Part shown: one piece after another, positions 36,512 to 45,433 of the stretch
Layout: each line of letters starts with the position of its first letter
How positions within the stretch are numbered: position 1 is the stretch's first letter
DNA from: JAYRSJ01 sp041920215
GTDB lineage: Bacteria; Pseudomonadota; Gammaproteobacteria; Burkholderiales; Burkholderiaceae_C
Direction of reading: 5' to 3'
NCBI GenBank assembly: GCA_041920215.1
Contig: JAYRSJ010000007.1
Coordinates: forward strand, 102,964 to 166,963
Length of the DNA: 64,000 nt
Notes under the pieces: generated by a model
Database searches by the model: none
The model's input: the letters and a program-made list of their open reading frames with translations, nothing else
What the model was told of the DNA's origin: nothing
Made by a program: the position numbers and the translations under genes

Positions 36512-38790
36512 GCGTTCACCGTGTGGGCATTCGGGTTGGACGGATTCAGCGGCAGCTCGTCCTCGGCGTCGACACGCCGCGCCTGGGCCTCGTAGAGCCG
36601 CCAGTAGGCGCCCTGCTTGGCCATCAGCGCCTCGTGCGGGCCGACCTCGACGACCTGGCCGCGGTCCATCACGACCAGACGGTCGGCCTTGCGCAGCGTC
36701 GAGAGCCGGTGGGCAATGGCGATCGTCGTGCGGCCCTGCACCAGATTGTCCAGCGCCTTCTGGATCTCCTTCTCGGTCTCGGTATCGACCGAGGAAGTGG
36801 CCTCGTCCAGGATCAGCACGCGCGGGTCGATCAGCAGTGCGCGGGCGATCGAGATGCGCTGGCGCTCGCCGCCCGACAGGCCCTGGCCACGCTCGCCCAC
36901 CAGCGAGTCGTAGCCATGCGGCAGGCGCAGGATGAACTCATGCGCATGGGCGGCACGGGCCGCCGCGACGATCTCCTCGCGCGTCGCCTCGGGCTTGCCG
37001 TAGGCGATGTTCTCGGCGATGGTGCCGAAGAACAGGAAGGGCTCCTGCAGCACCAGGCCGATATGGCGGCGGTAGTCGGCCACGCCGATACGCCGCAGGT
37101 CCACGCCATCGATCTTGATCGCGCCCTCGCTGACGTCGTAGAAGCGGCAGATCAGATTGACCAGGGTGCTCTTGCCCGAGCCGCTATGGCCCACCAGGCC
37201 GATCATCTCGCCCGGCCGGATGTCCAGCGACAGCCCCCGTATCACCGCGCGGTTGCCGTAGCGGAAGCCGATGTCCTCGATCGTGATGCCGCCCTGCACC
37301 TTGTCCAGGCGCTGCGGATGCGCCGGCTCGGGCACATTGCTCTGGTGATCGAGGATGTCGAAGATGCGCTTGGCGCCGGCGGCGGCCTTCTGGGTCACCG
37401 AGACGATGCGGCTCATCGAATCGAGCCTCCCGTAGAAGCGGCCGATATAGGCGATGAAGGCGGTCAGCACGCCGACGGTGATGTCGCCATCGGCCACCAG
37501 ATAGATGCCGAAGGCCCAGACCACCAGCAGGCCCATCTCGGTCAGCAGCGAGACGGTGGGGGTGAACAGGCTCCAGGTCTTGTTGAGCTTGTCGTTGACC
37601 GCCAGATTGTGGGCATTGGCCTCGCGAAAGCGCTGCGCCTCGCGCTTCTCCTGGGCAAAGGCCTTGACCACCCGCACGCCGGGAATGGTGTCGGCCAGCA
37701 CGCTGGTGACCTCACCCCAGACCCGGTCGATCTTCTCGAAGCCGGTGCGCAGCCGGTCGCGCACCAGATGGATCATCCAAGCGATGAAGGGCAGCGGCAG
37801 CAGCGTGGCCAGGGCCAGCCAGGGGTTGATCGAGAAGAGGATGACGGCCGTCATCAGCAGCATCAGCACATCGGTGATGAAGTCCAGCGCATGCAGCGAC
37901 AGGAAGACGCTGATGCGGTCGGTCTCGGAGCCGATGCGCGCCATCAGATCGCCGGTGCGCTTGGAGCCGAAATACTCCAGCGACAGCGACAGCAGATGCT
38001 CGAAGGTGCTGGTGCGCAGATCGGCCGCGATGCGCTCGGAGGCCAGCGCCAGGATATAGGTCTTGGCCCAGCCCAGGCCCCAGGACAGCAGGGCCGCGCC
38101 CAGCAGGCCGCTCAGGTAGAGGCCCACCAGCCAGGGGTCGATGCGCTGCCCGTTCTGGAAGGGAATCAGCACCTTGTCCATCAGCGGCATGGTCATATAG
38201 GGCGCCACCAGGGTGGCGGCCGTGGACCCCAGCATCAGCGCAAAACCCAGCAGCAGCTGGCCCTGGTAGGGCCGGGCAAAGCGGCCCAGGCGCAGCAGCA
38301 CCCAGGTCGAGGGCGGGGTATGCAGCTCACGGGCGCAGTTGGGGCAGGCCTCGCTGTCGGTCGGCAGCACCGCATGGCAGCTGGGGCAGAGCTGCAACTC
38401 CTCGCCCTCGGCCGCGGTCTGGCCCTCCTGGACGAGGCGCTCGAACTGCTCCTGCCAGCGCTGCACCTGCAGCTGGATGCGCAGGGTATGGCGCCACAGG
38501 GCCAGGCGTTGCCGGGCATCGTGCAGCTCCAGAAAGCCCAGACCGCCCTGGTCGTGCAGCTGCAGACGCAGACCCGGATGCAGCGGCCATTCCTGCCAGC
38601 GGCGGTCACCGGCATCCCAGGCCGCCAGGCGCTGGCCGGTCAGCACCAGCAGGCTGCGGCCAAAGCGCCCCTGGCCGTCCAGGTCAACCTCCAGCGTGGC
38701 TGCCACGTTCTCCCCTGGCCCGAGACGGGCCGTCCAGGCGGCCAGTTCCGGATGCGGGTCCGTTGTCACGACAGGAGTTTGATGCTGCAT
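36508..38790 (-). CDS. Cyanophycin-associated ABC exporter with N-terminal PH-like and zinc-ribbon domains
   Basis: Half-size ABC exporter of 760 aa with an unusual ~170-residue N-terminal extension. ATG 38790 starts MQHQTPVVTTD. Residues about 20-100 alternate short strands (FGRSLLVLTGQRLAAWD..., GLGFLELHD) like a PH/GRAM-type fold, which is my inference. Residues 135-152 form a zinc ribbon (CPSC...CPNC). Six transmembrane helices (about 180-470) and an NBD follow, with Walker A GHSGSGKST, signature LSGGERQRI and Walker B VLILDEATSSVD. Divergent from cphA' across a 199-bp gap and coupled to DUF1854. Substrate unknown. Confidence 0.85.
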   Translation of the reverse strand: MQHQTPVVTTDPHPELAAWTARLGPGENVAATLEVDLDGQGRFGRSLLVLTGQRLAAWDAGDRRWQEWPLHPGLRLQLHDQGGLGFLELHDARQRLALWRHTLRIQLQVQRWQEQFERLVQEGQTAAEGEELQLCPSCHAVLPTDSEACPNCARELHTPPSTWVLLRLGRFARPYQGQLLLGFALMLGSTAATLVAPYMTMPLMDKVLIPFQNGQRIDPWLVGLYLSGLLGAALLSWGLGWAKTYILALASERIAADLRTSTFEHLLSLSLEYFGSKRTGDLMARIGSETDRISVFLSLHALDFITDVLMLLMTAVILFSINPWLALATLLPLPFIAWMIHLVRDRLRTGFEKIDRVWGEVTSVLADTIPGVRVVKAFAQEKREAQRFREANAHNLAVNDKLNKTWSLFTPTVSLLTEMGLLVVWAFGIYLVADGDITVGVLTAFIAYIGRFYGRLDSMSRIVSVTQKAAAGAKRIFDILDHQSNVPEPAHPQRLDKVQGGITIEDIGFRYGNRAVIRGLSLDIRPGEMIGLVGHSGSGKSTLVNLICRFYDVSEGAIKIDGVDLRRIGVADYRRHIGLVLQEPFLFFGTIAENIAYGKPEATREEIVAAARAAHAHEFILRLPHGYDSLVGERGQGLSGGERQRISIARALLIDPRVLILDEATSSVDTETEKEIQKALDNLVQGRTTIAIAHRLSTLRKADRLVVMDRGQVVEVGPHEALMAKQGAYWRLYEAQARRVDAEDELPLNPSNPNAHTVNA

Positions 38791-38989
38791 TGTTTTTCGC
38801 TCAGAAACCGGCGCGAGGCGCAGACCGCAGGTCGGCGCTGCCGGGCAGCGATTCTCCCCGATCCGCGCCGGCCGCAACGCTGCGGCCTTGCATTTCGCAA
38901 GAGCAGCCACTCACCCCCGCAGTGCCGGAGCCGGCGACTGCGCGCACAATTCAGCCCTGCGTCCAACGCCTGCCAGCCCCAACCATCCC

Positions 38990-41164
38990 ATGCCTGAACA
39001 TCAAGACATTGCCCTGCTGCGCGTCAACTACCTGCGTGGCCCGAATATGTGGACCTACCGGCCGGTACTGGAGGTCTGGCTGGATCTGGGGCCGCTGGAG
39101 GACCACCCCTCCAACACCCTGCCCGGCTTCACCGAGCGCCTGACCCAGCGCCTGCCGGCCCTGATTGAGCATCACTGCGGCGTCGGCGAGCGCGGCGGCT
39201 TTCTGCAGCGGCTGCAGGAGGGCACCTGGATGGGCCATGTGCTGGAGCATGTGGTGATCGAGCTGCTGAACCTCGCCGGCATGCCCACCGGCTTCGGCCA
39301 GACCCGCAGCACCTCGCAGCGCGGCGTCTACCGCATGGTCTTCCGCGCCCGCGACGAGCAGGTGGCCCGTGCGGCGCTGGCCGAGGGCCATGCGTTGCTG
39401 ATGGCGACCATCAACGCCCGCGACTTCGATGTGGCGGCCGCGGTGCAGCGCCTGCGCGACACGCTGGACGACTGCTATCTGGGCCCGTCCACCGCGGCCA
39501 TCGTCGCCGCCGCCACCGACCGCCGCATTCCGCACATCCGCCTCAACGACGGCAATCTGGTGCAGCTGGGCCATGGCGCCCGCCAGCGCCGCATCTGGAC
39601 CGCCGAAACCGATATGACCAGCGCCATTGCCGAGAGCATTGCTGGCGACAAGGACCTGACCAAGTCTTTGCTGAAGGCGGTGGGCGTGCCGGTGCCCGAG
39701 GGTCAGGCGGTCAAGAGCGCCGCCGCGGCCTGGGATGCGGCCCAGGACATCGGCTTGCCGGTGGTGGTCAAGCCCTCGGATGCCAACCACGGTCGCGGCG
39801 TCACGCTGGACCTGCGCACGCAGGCAGACATCGCGGCCGCCTTCGAGCTGGCCGAGAAGGAAGGCTCGGAGGTGCTGGTCGAGCGCCATGTGCCCGGCAT
39901 GGAACACCGCCTGCTGGTGGTCGGCGGCCAGCTGGTCGCGGCGGCCCGCGGCGAGGAGGCCTGGATCAGCGGCGACGACAGGCATTCGGTGCGCGAGCTG
40001 ATCGACCTGCAGATCAACACCGACCCGCGCCGGGGCCTGACCGAGGAGTTCCCGCTCAACCGCATCAATATCGACGAGGATCCGGTGGTGGCCCTGGACC
40101 TGCAGCGCCAGGGGCTGAGCGCCGACAGCATTCCCGCCGCCGGCCAGCGGGTGCTGATCCAGCGCAACGGCAATGTGGCCAATGACTGCACCGAGCTGGT
40201 CCATCCCGAGGTCGCCCATGCGGTCTCGCTGGCCGCCCGCACCATAGGCCTGGACATTGCCGGCGTCGATCTGGTCAGCACCGACATCTCGCGCCCGCTG
40301 GCCGAGACCGGGGGGGCCATCGTCGAAGTCAATGCCGGCCCGGGCCTGCTGATGCATCTGAAGCCGGCCACCGGCAAGGCCCAGCCGGTCGGCCAGGCCA
40401 TCATCGACCATCTGTTCGCGCCCGAGGAAAGCGGCCGCGTCCCCATCGTCGGCATCACCGCCGGCAGCGGCGGTGCCCAGCTGGCCCGCATGGTGGCCTG
40501 GCTGCTGCACCTCAACGGCCGCCAGGTCGGCCTGGCCTGCGAGCAGGGCCTGTTCCTGGGCAACCGGCGCGTCGAGTCGCGGCCCTGCGCCGACTGGGCC
40601 AGCACCCACCGCCTGCTGATGAACCGCAGCGTGGACGCGGTGGTGGCCGAGAACGGCGCCCGCGCCATTCTCGAACATGGCCTGGCCTATGACCGCTGCC
40701 AGGTCGGCGTGGTCACCGATATGGAGGCTCTGGGCCAGCTCGACGATCACGATGTGCTCGACGAGGGCCGCCTCTACAAGGTGCTGCGCACCCAGGTCGA
40801 CGTGGTGCTGGACCAGGGTGCCGCGGTGCTGAATGCCGGCCACCCGCGCCTGGTCGAGATGGCCGAGCTCAGCGACGGCGAGGTGATCTTCTACGCCAGC
40901 GAGGCCGGCAATGCCGCGGTGGCCGAACACCGCGCCAAGGGCGGCCGGGCGGTGCTGCTGTCCGGCGGCGCCGCGCTGCTGGCACAGGGCGCCTCGGAGA
41001 CGCCCTGCGTCAATGTCGAGGCCCTGCTCAGCCGCTTTGCCGCCAGCGGCCAGCCCTGCAGCGCCGAGACGGTGCTGGCCACCATCGCCACGGCCTGGGC
41101 CATGGCCATACCGGCCGAGCTGATCGCCGCCGGCCTCGACACCTTTGTGCCAGGCAAGGCCTGA
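38990..41164 (+). CDS. cphA': Cyanophycin synthetase-like protein CphA' with degenerate Mur-ligase P-loop
   Basis: Short cyanophycin-synthetase paralogue of 724 aa. ATG 38990 (MPEHQDIALLRVNYLRGPN). The N-terminal domain and the ATP-grasp domain are intact (LPVVVKPSDANHGRGVTLDL, GAIVEVNAGPGLLMH), so the aspartate-adding half may be active. The Mur-ligase half is different: where CphA has GTNGKT, this has GITAGSGGAQ (from residue 488), lacking the P-loop Lys-Thr, and the C-terminal Mur domain is missing. It precedes cphA by 37 bp, as in Cupriavidus-type tandem loci. It may be a partner or a differently acting ligase. Confidence 0.9.
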   Translation: MPEHQDIALLRVNYLRGPNMWTYRPVLEVWLDLGPLEDHPSNTLPGFTERLTQRLPALIEHHCGVGERGGFLQRLQEGTWMGHVLEHVVIELLNLAGMPTGFGQTRSTSQRGVYRMVFRARDEQVARAALAEGHALLMATINARDFDVAAAVQRLRDTLDDCYLGPSTAAIVAAATDRRIPHIRLNDGNLVQLGHGARQRRIWTAETDMTSAIAESIAGDKDLTKSLLKAVGVPVPEGQAVKSAAAAWDAAQDIGLPVVVKPSDANHGRGVTLDLRTQADIAAAFELAEKEGSEVLVERHVPGMEHRLLVVGGQLVAAARGEEAWISGDDRHSVRELIDLQINTDPRRGLTEEFPLNRINIDEDPVVALDLQRQGLSADSIPAAGQRVLIQRNGNVANDCTELVHPEVAHAVSLAARTIGLDIAGVDLVSTDISRPLAETGGAIVEVNAGPGLLMHLKPATGKAQPVGQAIIDHLFAPEESGRVPIVGITAGSGGAQLARMVAWLLHLNGRQVGLACEQGLFLGNRRVESRPCADWASTHRLLMNRSVDAVVAENGARAILEHGLAYDRCQVGVVTDMEALGQLDDHDVLDEGRLYKVLRTQVDVVLDQGAAVLNAGHPRLVEMAELSDGEVIFYASEAGNAAVAEHRAKGGRAVLLSGGAALLAQGASETPCVNVEALLSRFAASGQPCSAETVLATIATAWAMAIPAELIAAGLDTFVPGKA

Positions 41165-41201
41165 GCCCGAGCAACCCAGCCTCAGAACAAGAGCGAAGCC
41201 C

Positions 41202-43781
41202 ATGCAAGTCTCCCGTATACGCGCCCTGCGCGGCCCCAACCGCTGGAGCCGCCACACCGCCATCGAGGCGGTGGTCAGCTGTGCCGACGCCGAGCAGGCC
41301 CTGGCCGACCGCAGCGGTTTTGAAGCCCGGCTGCGGGCGCTGTTTCCCGGCATCGGCGCGCTGCGCTCGCGCGGCGCGGTCGAGACGCCGCTGCCGCTGG
41401 CCAAGCTGCTGGAGCAGGCCGCCCTGGCCCTGCAGGCCCAGGCCGGCTGCCCGGTGACCTTCAGCCATACCCATGCCACACGCGAGGCCGGCACCTACCA
41501 GGTGGTGGTCGAGTACAGCGAGGAGGATGTGGGCCGCGCCGCCTTCGAGGCCGCCGAGCAACTGCTGCTGGCGGCGCTGAACGGTGGCGAGTTCGATGCC
41601 GCCGCGGTGATCGCCCGGCTGCGCGAGACCGACGAGGACATACGCCTGGGCCCCTCGACCGGCTCCATCGTCGACGCGGCCGTCGCACGCGGCATCCCCT
41701 ACCGCCGCCTGACCCAGGGCAGCCTGGTGCAGTTCGGCTGGGGCGCCAAGCAGCGCCGCATCTGGGCCGCCGAGGTCGACAACACCAGCGCCGTCTCCGA
41801 ATCCATCGCCCAGGACAAGGACCTCTCCAAGCGCCTGCTGGAGGCCGCCGGGGTGCCGGTGCCCACCGGCGCGCCGGTCAGCACGGTGGACGAGGCCTGG
41901 GACGTCGCGCAGCGCATCGGCCTGCCGGTGGTGGTCAAGCCCCTGGACGGCAACCAGGGCAAGGGCGTCACCGTCAATGTGGCCACCCGCGAGCATCTGG
42001 AGATCGCCTACAAGGCCGCCGACGAGATCGGCACGGTGATGGTCGAGAAGTTCCTGCCCGGCAGCGACTACCGCCTGCTGGTGGTCGGCGACAAGCTGGT
42101 GGCAGCGGCGCGGCGTGACCCGCCGCATGTGATCGGCGACGGCGTGCACACGGTCAAGCAGCTGGTCGACATCGTCAACGCCGACCCCAAGCGCGGCGAC
42201 GGCCATGCCACCGCATTGACCAAGATCCGTTTCGACGATATCGCGGTGGCGCGTCTGGCCCTGCAAGACCTGACCCCCGACTCGGTGCCGGAGATGGGCC
42301 GCCGCGTGGTGCTGCGCAACAACGCCAATCTGAGCACCGGCGGCACCGCCACCGATGTGACCGACGATGTGCATCCGGAGGTGGCCGCCCGCGCGGTCGC
42401 GGCGGCCCAGGTGGTGGGCCTGCATGTCTGCGGCGTCGATGTGGTGGCCGAGAGCGTGCTGCGGCCGCTGGAGGAGCAGAGCGGCGGCGTGGTCGAGGTC
42501 AATGCCGCGCCGGGCCTGCGCATGCATCTGGCGCCCTCCTACGGCAAGGGCCGGGCGGTCGGCGAGGCGATCATCGGCCATCTGTTCGGCCAGAGCCACA
42601 AGGGCGAGGACGGCCGCATTCCGGTCGTCGCGGTGACCGGCACCAATGGCAAGACCACCACCAGCCGCCTGATGGCGCATCTGTTCGCCACCTGCGGCCT
42701 GCGGGTCGGAATGACCAATACCGACGGCGTCTATGTCGACGGCCGCCAGATCGACAGCGGCGACTGCTCGGGCCCCAAGAGTGCCCGCAACGTGCTGATG
42801 CATCCCGATGTGGAGGCGGCCGTGTTCGAGACCGCCCGCGGTGGCGTGCTGCGCGAGGGTCTGGGCTTCGACCGCTGCCAGGTCGCGGTGGTCACCAACC
42901 TCGGCGCCGGCGACCATCTGGGCATGAACTTCCTGGACACCGTCGAGGATCTGGCCCTGGTCAAGCGGGTGATCGTGCAGAACGTGGCGCCCGGCGGCTA
43001 TGCGGTGCTCAATGCCGCCGATCCGCTGGTGGCCGAGATGGCCGCGGTCTGCCCGGGCCAGGTGATCTTCTTCGCCGCGGATCGCCACCACCCGCTGATG
43101 GTGGCGCACCGCGCCCAGGGCAAGCGCTGCGTCTTCGTCGACGGCGACAGCCTGGTGGCGGCCCAGGGCAGCTGGCGCGAAAGCATCGCGCTGCGCGACA
43201 TCCCGATCACCCGCAACGGCAGCATCGGCTTCCAGGTCGAGAACGCGATGGCCGCGATGGCCGCCGCCTGGGGCGTGGGGCTGGACTGGGACACGATACA
43301 GCGCGGCATGGGCAGCTTTGCCAACGATGCCGACAACGCGCCCGGCCGCTTCAATGTGATGGACTACCGCGGCGCCACCGTGATCGCCGATTACGGCCAC
43401 AACGCCGACGCGATGCATGCCCTGGTGGCCGCGGTCGAGGCCCTGCCGGCGCGGCAGCGCTCGGTGGTGATCAGCGGCGCTGGCGACCGCCGCGACGAGG
43501 ACATCCGCATCCAGACCCGCATCCTCGGCCAGGCCTTCGACCGCGTCGTGCTGTTCGAGGACGCCTGCCAGCGCGGCCGTGCCGATGGCGAGGTGCTGGC
43601 CCTGCTGCGCGAGGGCCTGCAGGGCGCTGAACGGGTCAAGGAGGTGGTCGAGATCCGCGGCGAGTTCATCGCGATCGACACCGCTCTGGCCCAGCTGCAG
43701 CCCGGCGATGTCTGCCTGGTGCTGGTGGACCAGGTCGAGGAAGCCCTGGCGCATCTGGCCAAGAAGGTGGCCGAGGGCTGA
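41202..43781 (+). CDS. cphA: Cyanophycin synthetase
   Basis: Makes the storage polymer multi-L-arginyl-poly-L-aspartate from Asp, Arg and ATP, 859 aa, full length. The N-domain is followed by ATP-grasp (LPVVVKPLDGNQGKGVTVNV, VVEVNAAPGLRMHLAP), which adds Asp to the backbone. The Mur-ligase domain adds Arg, with an intact P-loop GTNGKT (480-485) and downstream TARGGVLREGLGFD and a C-terminal ligase domain (NAPGRFNVMDYRGATVIADYGHNADA, ISGAGDRRDEDIR). Co-transcribed after cphA', then closed by a strong terminator. Confidence 0.96.
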   Translation: MQVSRIRALRGPNRWSRHTAIEAVVSCADAEQALADRSGFEARLRALFPGIGALRSRGAVETPLPLAKLLEQAALALQAQAGCPVTFSHTHATREAGTYQVVVEYSEEDVGRAAFEAAEQLLLAALNGGEFDAAAVIARLRETDEDIRLGPSTGSIVDAAVARGIPYRRLTQGSLVQFGWGAKQRRIWAAEVDNTSAVSESIAQDKDLSKRLLEAAGVPVPTGAPVSTVDEAWDVAQRIGLPVVVKPLDGNQGKGVTVNVATREHLEIAYKAADEIGTVMVEKFLPGSDYRLLVVGDKLVAAARRDPPHVIGDGVHTVKQLVDIVNADPKRGDGHATALTKIRFDDIAVARLALQDLTPDSVPEMGRRVVLRNNANLSTGGTATDVTDDVHPEVAARAVAAAQVVGLHVCGVDVVAESVLRPLEEQSGGVVEVNAAPGLRMHLAPSYGKGRAVGEAIIGHLFGQSHKGEDGRIPVVAVTGTNGKTTTSRLMAHLFATCGLRVGMTNTDGVYVDGRQIDSGDCSGPKSARNVLMHPDVEAAVFETARGGVLREGLGFDRCQVAVVTNLGAGDHLGMNFLDTVEDLALVKRVIVQNVAPGGYAVLNAADPLVAEMAAVCPGQVIFFAADRHHPLMVAHRAQGKRCVFVDGDSLVAAQGSWRESIALRDIPITRNGSIGFQVENAMAAMAAAWGVGLDWDTIQRGMGSFANDADNAPGRFNVMDYRGATVIADYGHNADAMHALVAAVEALPARQRSVVISGAGDRRDEDIRIQTRILGQAFDRVVLFEDACQRGRADGEVLALLREGLQGAERVKEVVEIRGEFIAIDTALAQLQPGDVCLVLVDQVEEALAHLAKKVAEG

Positions 43782-43808
43782 GCGCCGCCCTGCCCAAGCC
43801 AAGCACAA

Positions 43809-43841
43809 GGGCCGTCTGCGTCAAGACGGCCCTTTTCTTTT
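43809..43841 (+). terminator. Rho-independent terminator after cphA
   Basis: A perfect 9-bp stem (43809-43817 with 43824-43832, GGGCCGTCT/AGACGGCCC) with a 6-nt loop is followed by TTTTCTTTT. It is 27 bp past the cphA stop and ends the cphA'-cphA transcript. Confidence 0.92.
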
Positions 43842-43856
43842 GCTTCAGCAAAAGCC

Positions 43857-43883
43857 CTCCACTTCGGCTAGGCTGGCCGATCA
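43857..43883 (+). promoter_or_regulatory. Candidate sigma-28 (FliA) promoter of the second chemoreceptor gene
   Basis: GCCGATCA (43876-43883) matches the FliA -10 consensus GCCGATAA in 7 of 8 positions. The matching -35 position, 11 nt upstream, is CTCCACTT, a weak match. It lies 70 bp before the chemoreceptor ATG and after the cphA terminator, where a flagellar-class promoter for a receptor gene is expected. Confidence 0.35.
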
Positions 43884-43953
43884 AGACCTGACCCCTCCCG
43901 GGTGGCCCTTCCCCTACCAGCCCAGGCCGGCTGGCACGACCGGAGACAAGCGC

Positions 43954-45375
43954 ATGCAAGACACCGACCTGGCCTGGCAGCAGGCTCGCCGAGCCAACTG
44001 GCGCGACGCCGACCGGATGATGCTGGTGGCTATCGCGCTGCAGACCGTGCTGGCCCTGGTGCTGGGCTGGCAATGGGGCCAGAGCGGCACCGCCTGGCTG
44101 GTGGGGCTGCCGCTGCTGGGCGCTGCCCTGCTGCTGTTCTTCACCGCCGGCGGCAGTGCCCTGGCGGCGCATGGCATGGCGATGATCACGATGGCCCTGG
44201 TGGCCCTGCATATCCAGCTGGCGCGCGGCATGCTGGAGTTCCATTTCGGCGTGTTCGTCGCCCTCGCCTTCCTGCTGGTCTATCGTCACTGGGCGCCCAT
44301 CGTCACCGGCGCCGCGGTGATCGCGGTGCACCACGTGCTTTTCGATCGGCTGCAGCTCGGCGGTGCCGGCGTCTACTGCCTGACCGAGCCAGACTTCGGC
44401 CGGGTGATGATCCACGCCGGCTATGTGGTGGTGCAGACCGCCTTCCAGACGGTGGTGGCGCTGGGCATGCACCGGCGGCTGCGCGAACAGGTGGAGCTGG
44501 AGCAGATGGTGCATCTGCTGGACCACGACGGCCAGATTCATCTCGCCCAGGCCCGTCAGGCCGCCAGCCAGGGCACCGCGCTGCTGCTGAACAGTGCGCT
44601 GGAGCGCATCAGCGGCGCCGTCGCCCAGGTGCAGACCGCGGCCCAGAGCATAGGCACGGCCAGCGCCGAGATCGCCTCCGGCAACCAGGATCTGTCCGAG
44701 CGCACCGAGAAGATGGCAGCCAGCCTGCAGCAGACCTCGTCCTCGATGGACCAGCTGACCGGCGCGGTCGGCGCGATGGCCGGCTCGGCGCGCGAGGCCA
44801 ACACGCTGGCCGAGAGCGCCAACCAGGCCGCGCTCAAGGGCGGTGCCGTGGTCGGCCAGGTGGTGCAGACCATGCAGGCCATCGACACCAGTGCCAAGAA
44901 GATTGCCGACATCATCGGCCTGATCGACGGCATCGCTTTCCAGACCAATATCCTGGCGCTCAACGCAGCGGTGGAGGCCGCACGTGCCGGAGAGCAGGGC
45001 AAGGGCTTTGCGGTGGTGGCCAGCGAGGTGCGCCATCTGGCGCAGCGCTCGGCGCAAGCGGCACGCGATATCAAGGCCCTGATCGGTACCTCGGTCGAGC
45101 AGGTGGCCCAGGGCGCCGACCTGGTGCAGAGCGCCGGCAACTCGATGCAGGAGATCGAGACGGCCGTGCAAAGGGTGGCGGCCCTGATCGCAGGCATCGC
45201 CGGTTCCTCGGCCGAGCAAAGCCGCGAGATCGCCCGGGTCAACCAGGCCATCAGCCAGCTGGACCAGGTCACGCAGCAGAACGCCGCCCTGGTCGAGCAG
45301 TCGGCCGCGGCGGCCGAAAGCCTGCGCGAGCAGGCACAGCGGCTCAACGCCTCGACCGGCGTGTTCCGCGCCTGA
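43954..45375 (+). CDS. Methyl-accepting chemotaxis protein with multi-helix membrane sensor
   Basis: Chemoreceptor of 473 aa without a periplasmic sensory domain. ATG 43954 (GGAG about 8 nt upstream). Residues about 20-180 hold four to six closely spaced membrane helices (MMLVAIALQTVLALVLGWQWG, LVGLPLLGAALLLFFTAG, FGVFVALAFLLVY, MIHAGYVVVQTAFQTVVAL), then a cytoplasmic signalling domain with the tip IDGIAFQTNILALNAAVEAARAGEQGKGFAVVASEVR. Sensing must be within the membrane or cytoplasm, for example of energy state. Ends STGVFRA. Confidence 0.9.
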   Translation: MQDTDLAWQQARRANWRDADRMMLVAIALQTVLALVLGWQWGQSGTAWLVGLPLLGAALLLFFTAGGSALAAHGMAMITMALVALHIQLARGMLEFHFGVFVALAFLLVYRHWAPIVTGAAVIAVHHVLFDRLQLGGAGVYCLTEPDFGRVMIHAGYVVVQTAFQTVVALGMHRRLREQVELEQMVHLLDHDGQIHLAQARQAASQGTALLLNSALERISGAVAQVQTAAQSIGTASAEIASGNQDLSERTEKMAASLQQTSSSMDQLTGAVGAMAGSAREANTLAESANQAALKGGAVVGQVVQTMQAIDTSAKKIADIIGLIDGIAFQTNILALNAAVEAARAGEQGKGFAVVASEVRHLAQRSAQAARDIKALIGTSVEQVAQGADLVQSAGNSMQEIETAVQRVAALIAGIAGSSAEQSREIARVNQAISQLDQVTQQNAALVEQSAAAAESLREQAQRLNASTGVFRA

Positions 45376-45433
45376 GGCCGGTCGCCGCAGCCGCCGGCTC
45401 TGTGTGAAACTGCGGCTCCTGGAGGAATGCCCG

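Noticed and set aside
38951..43808. Two long minus-strand frames (847 and 926 codons) opposite cphA' and cphA
   Set aside because: They are composition shadows of the cyanophycin synthetase genes; the plus-strand products have complete conserved motifs.
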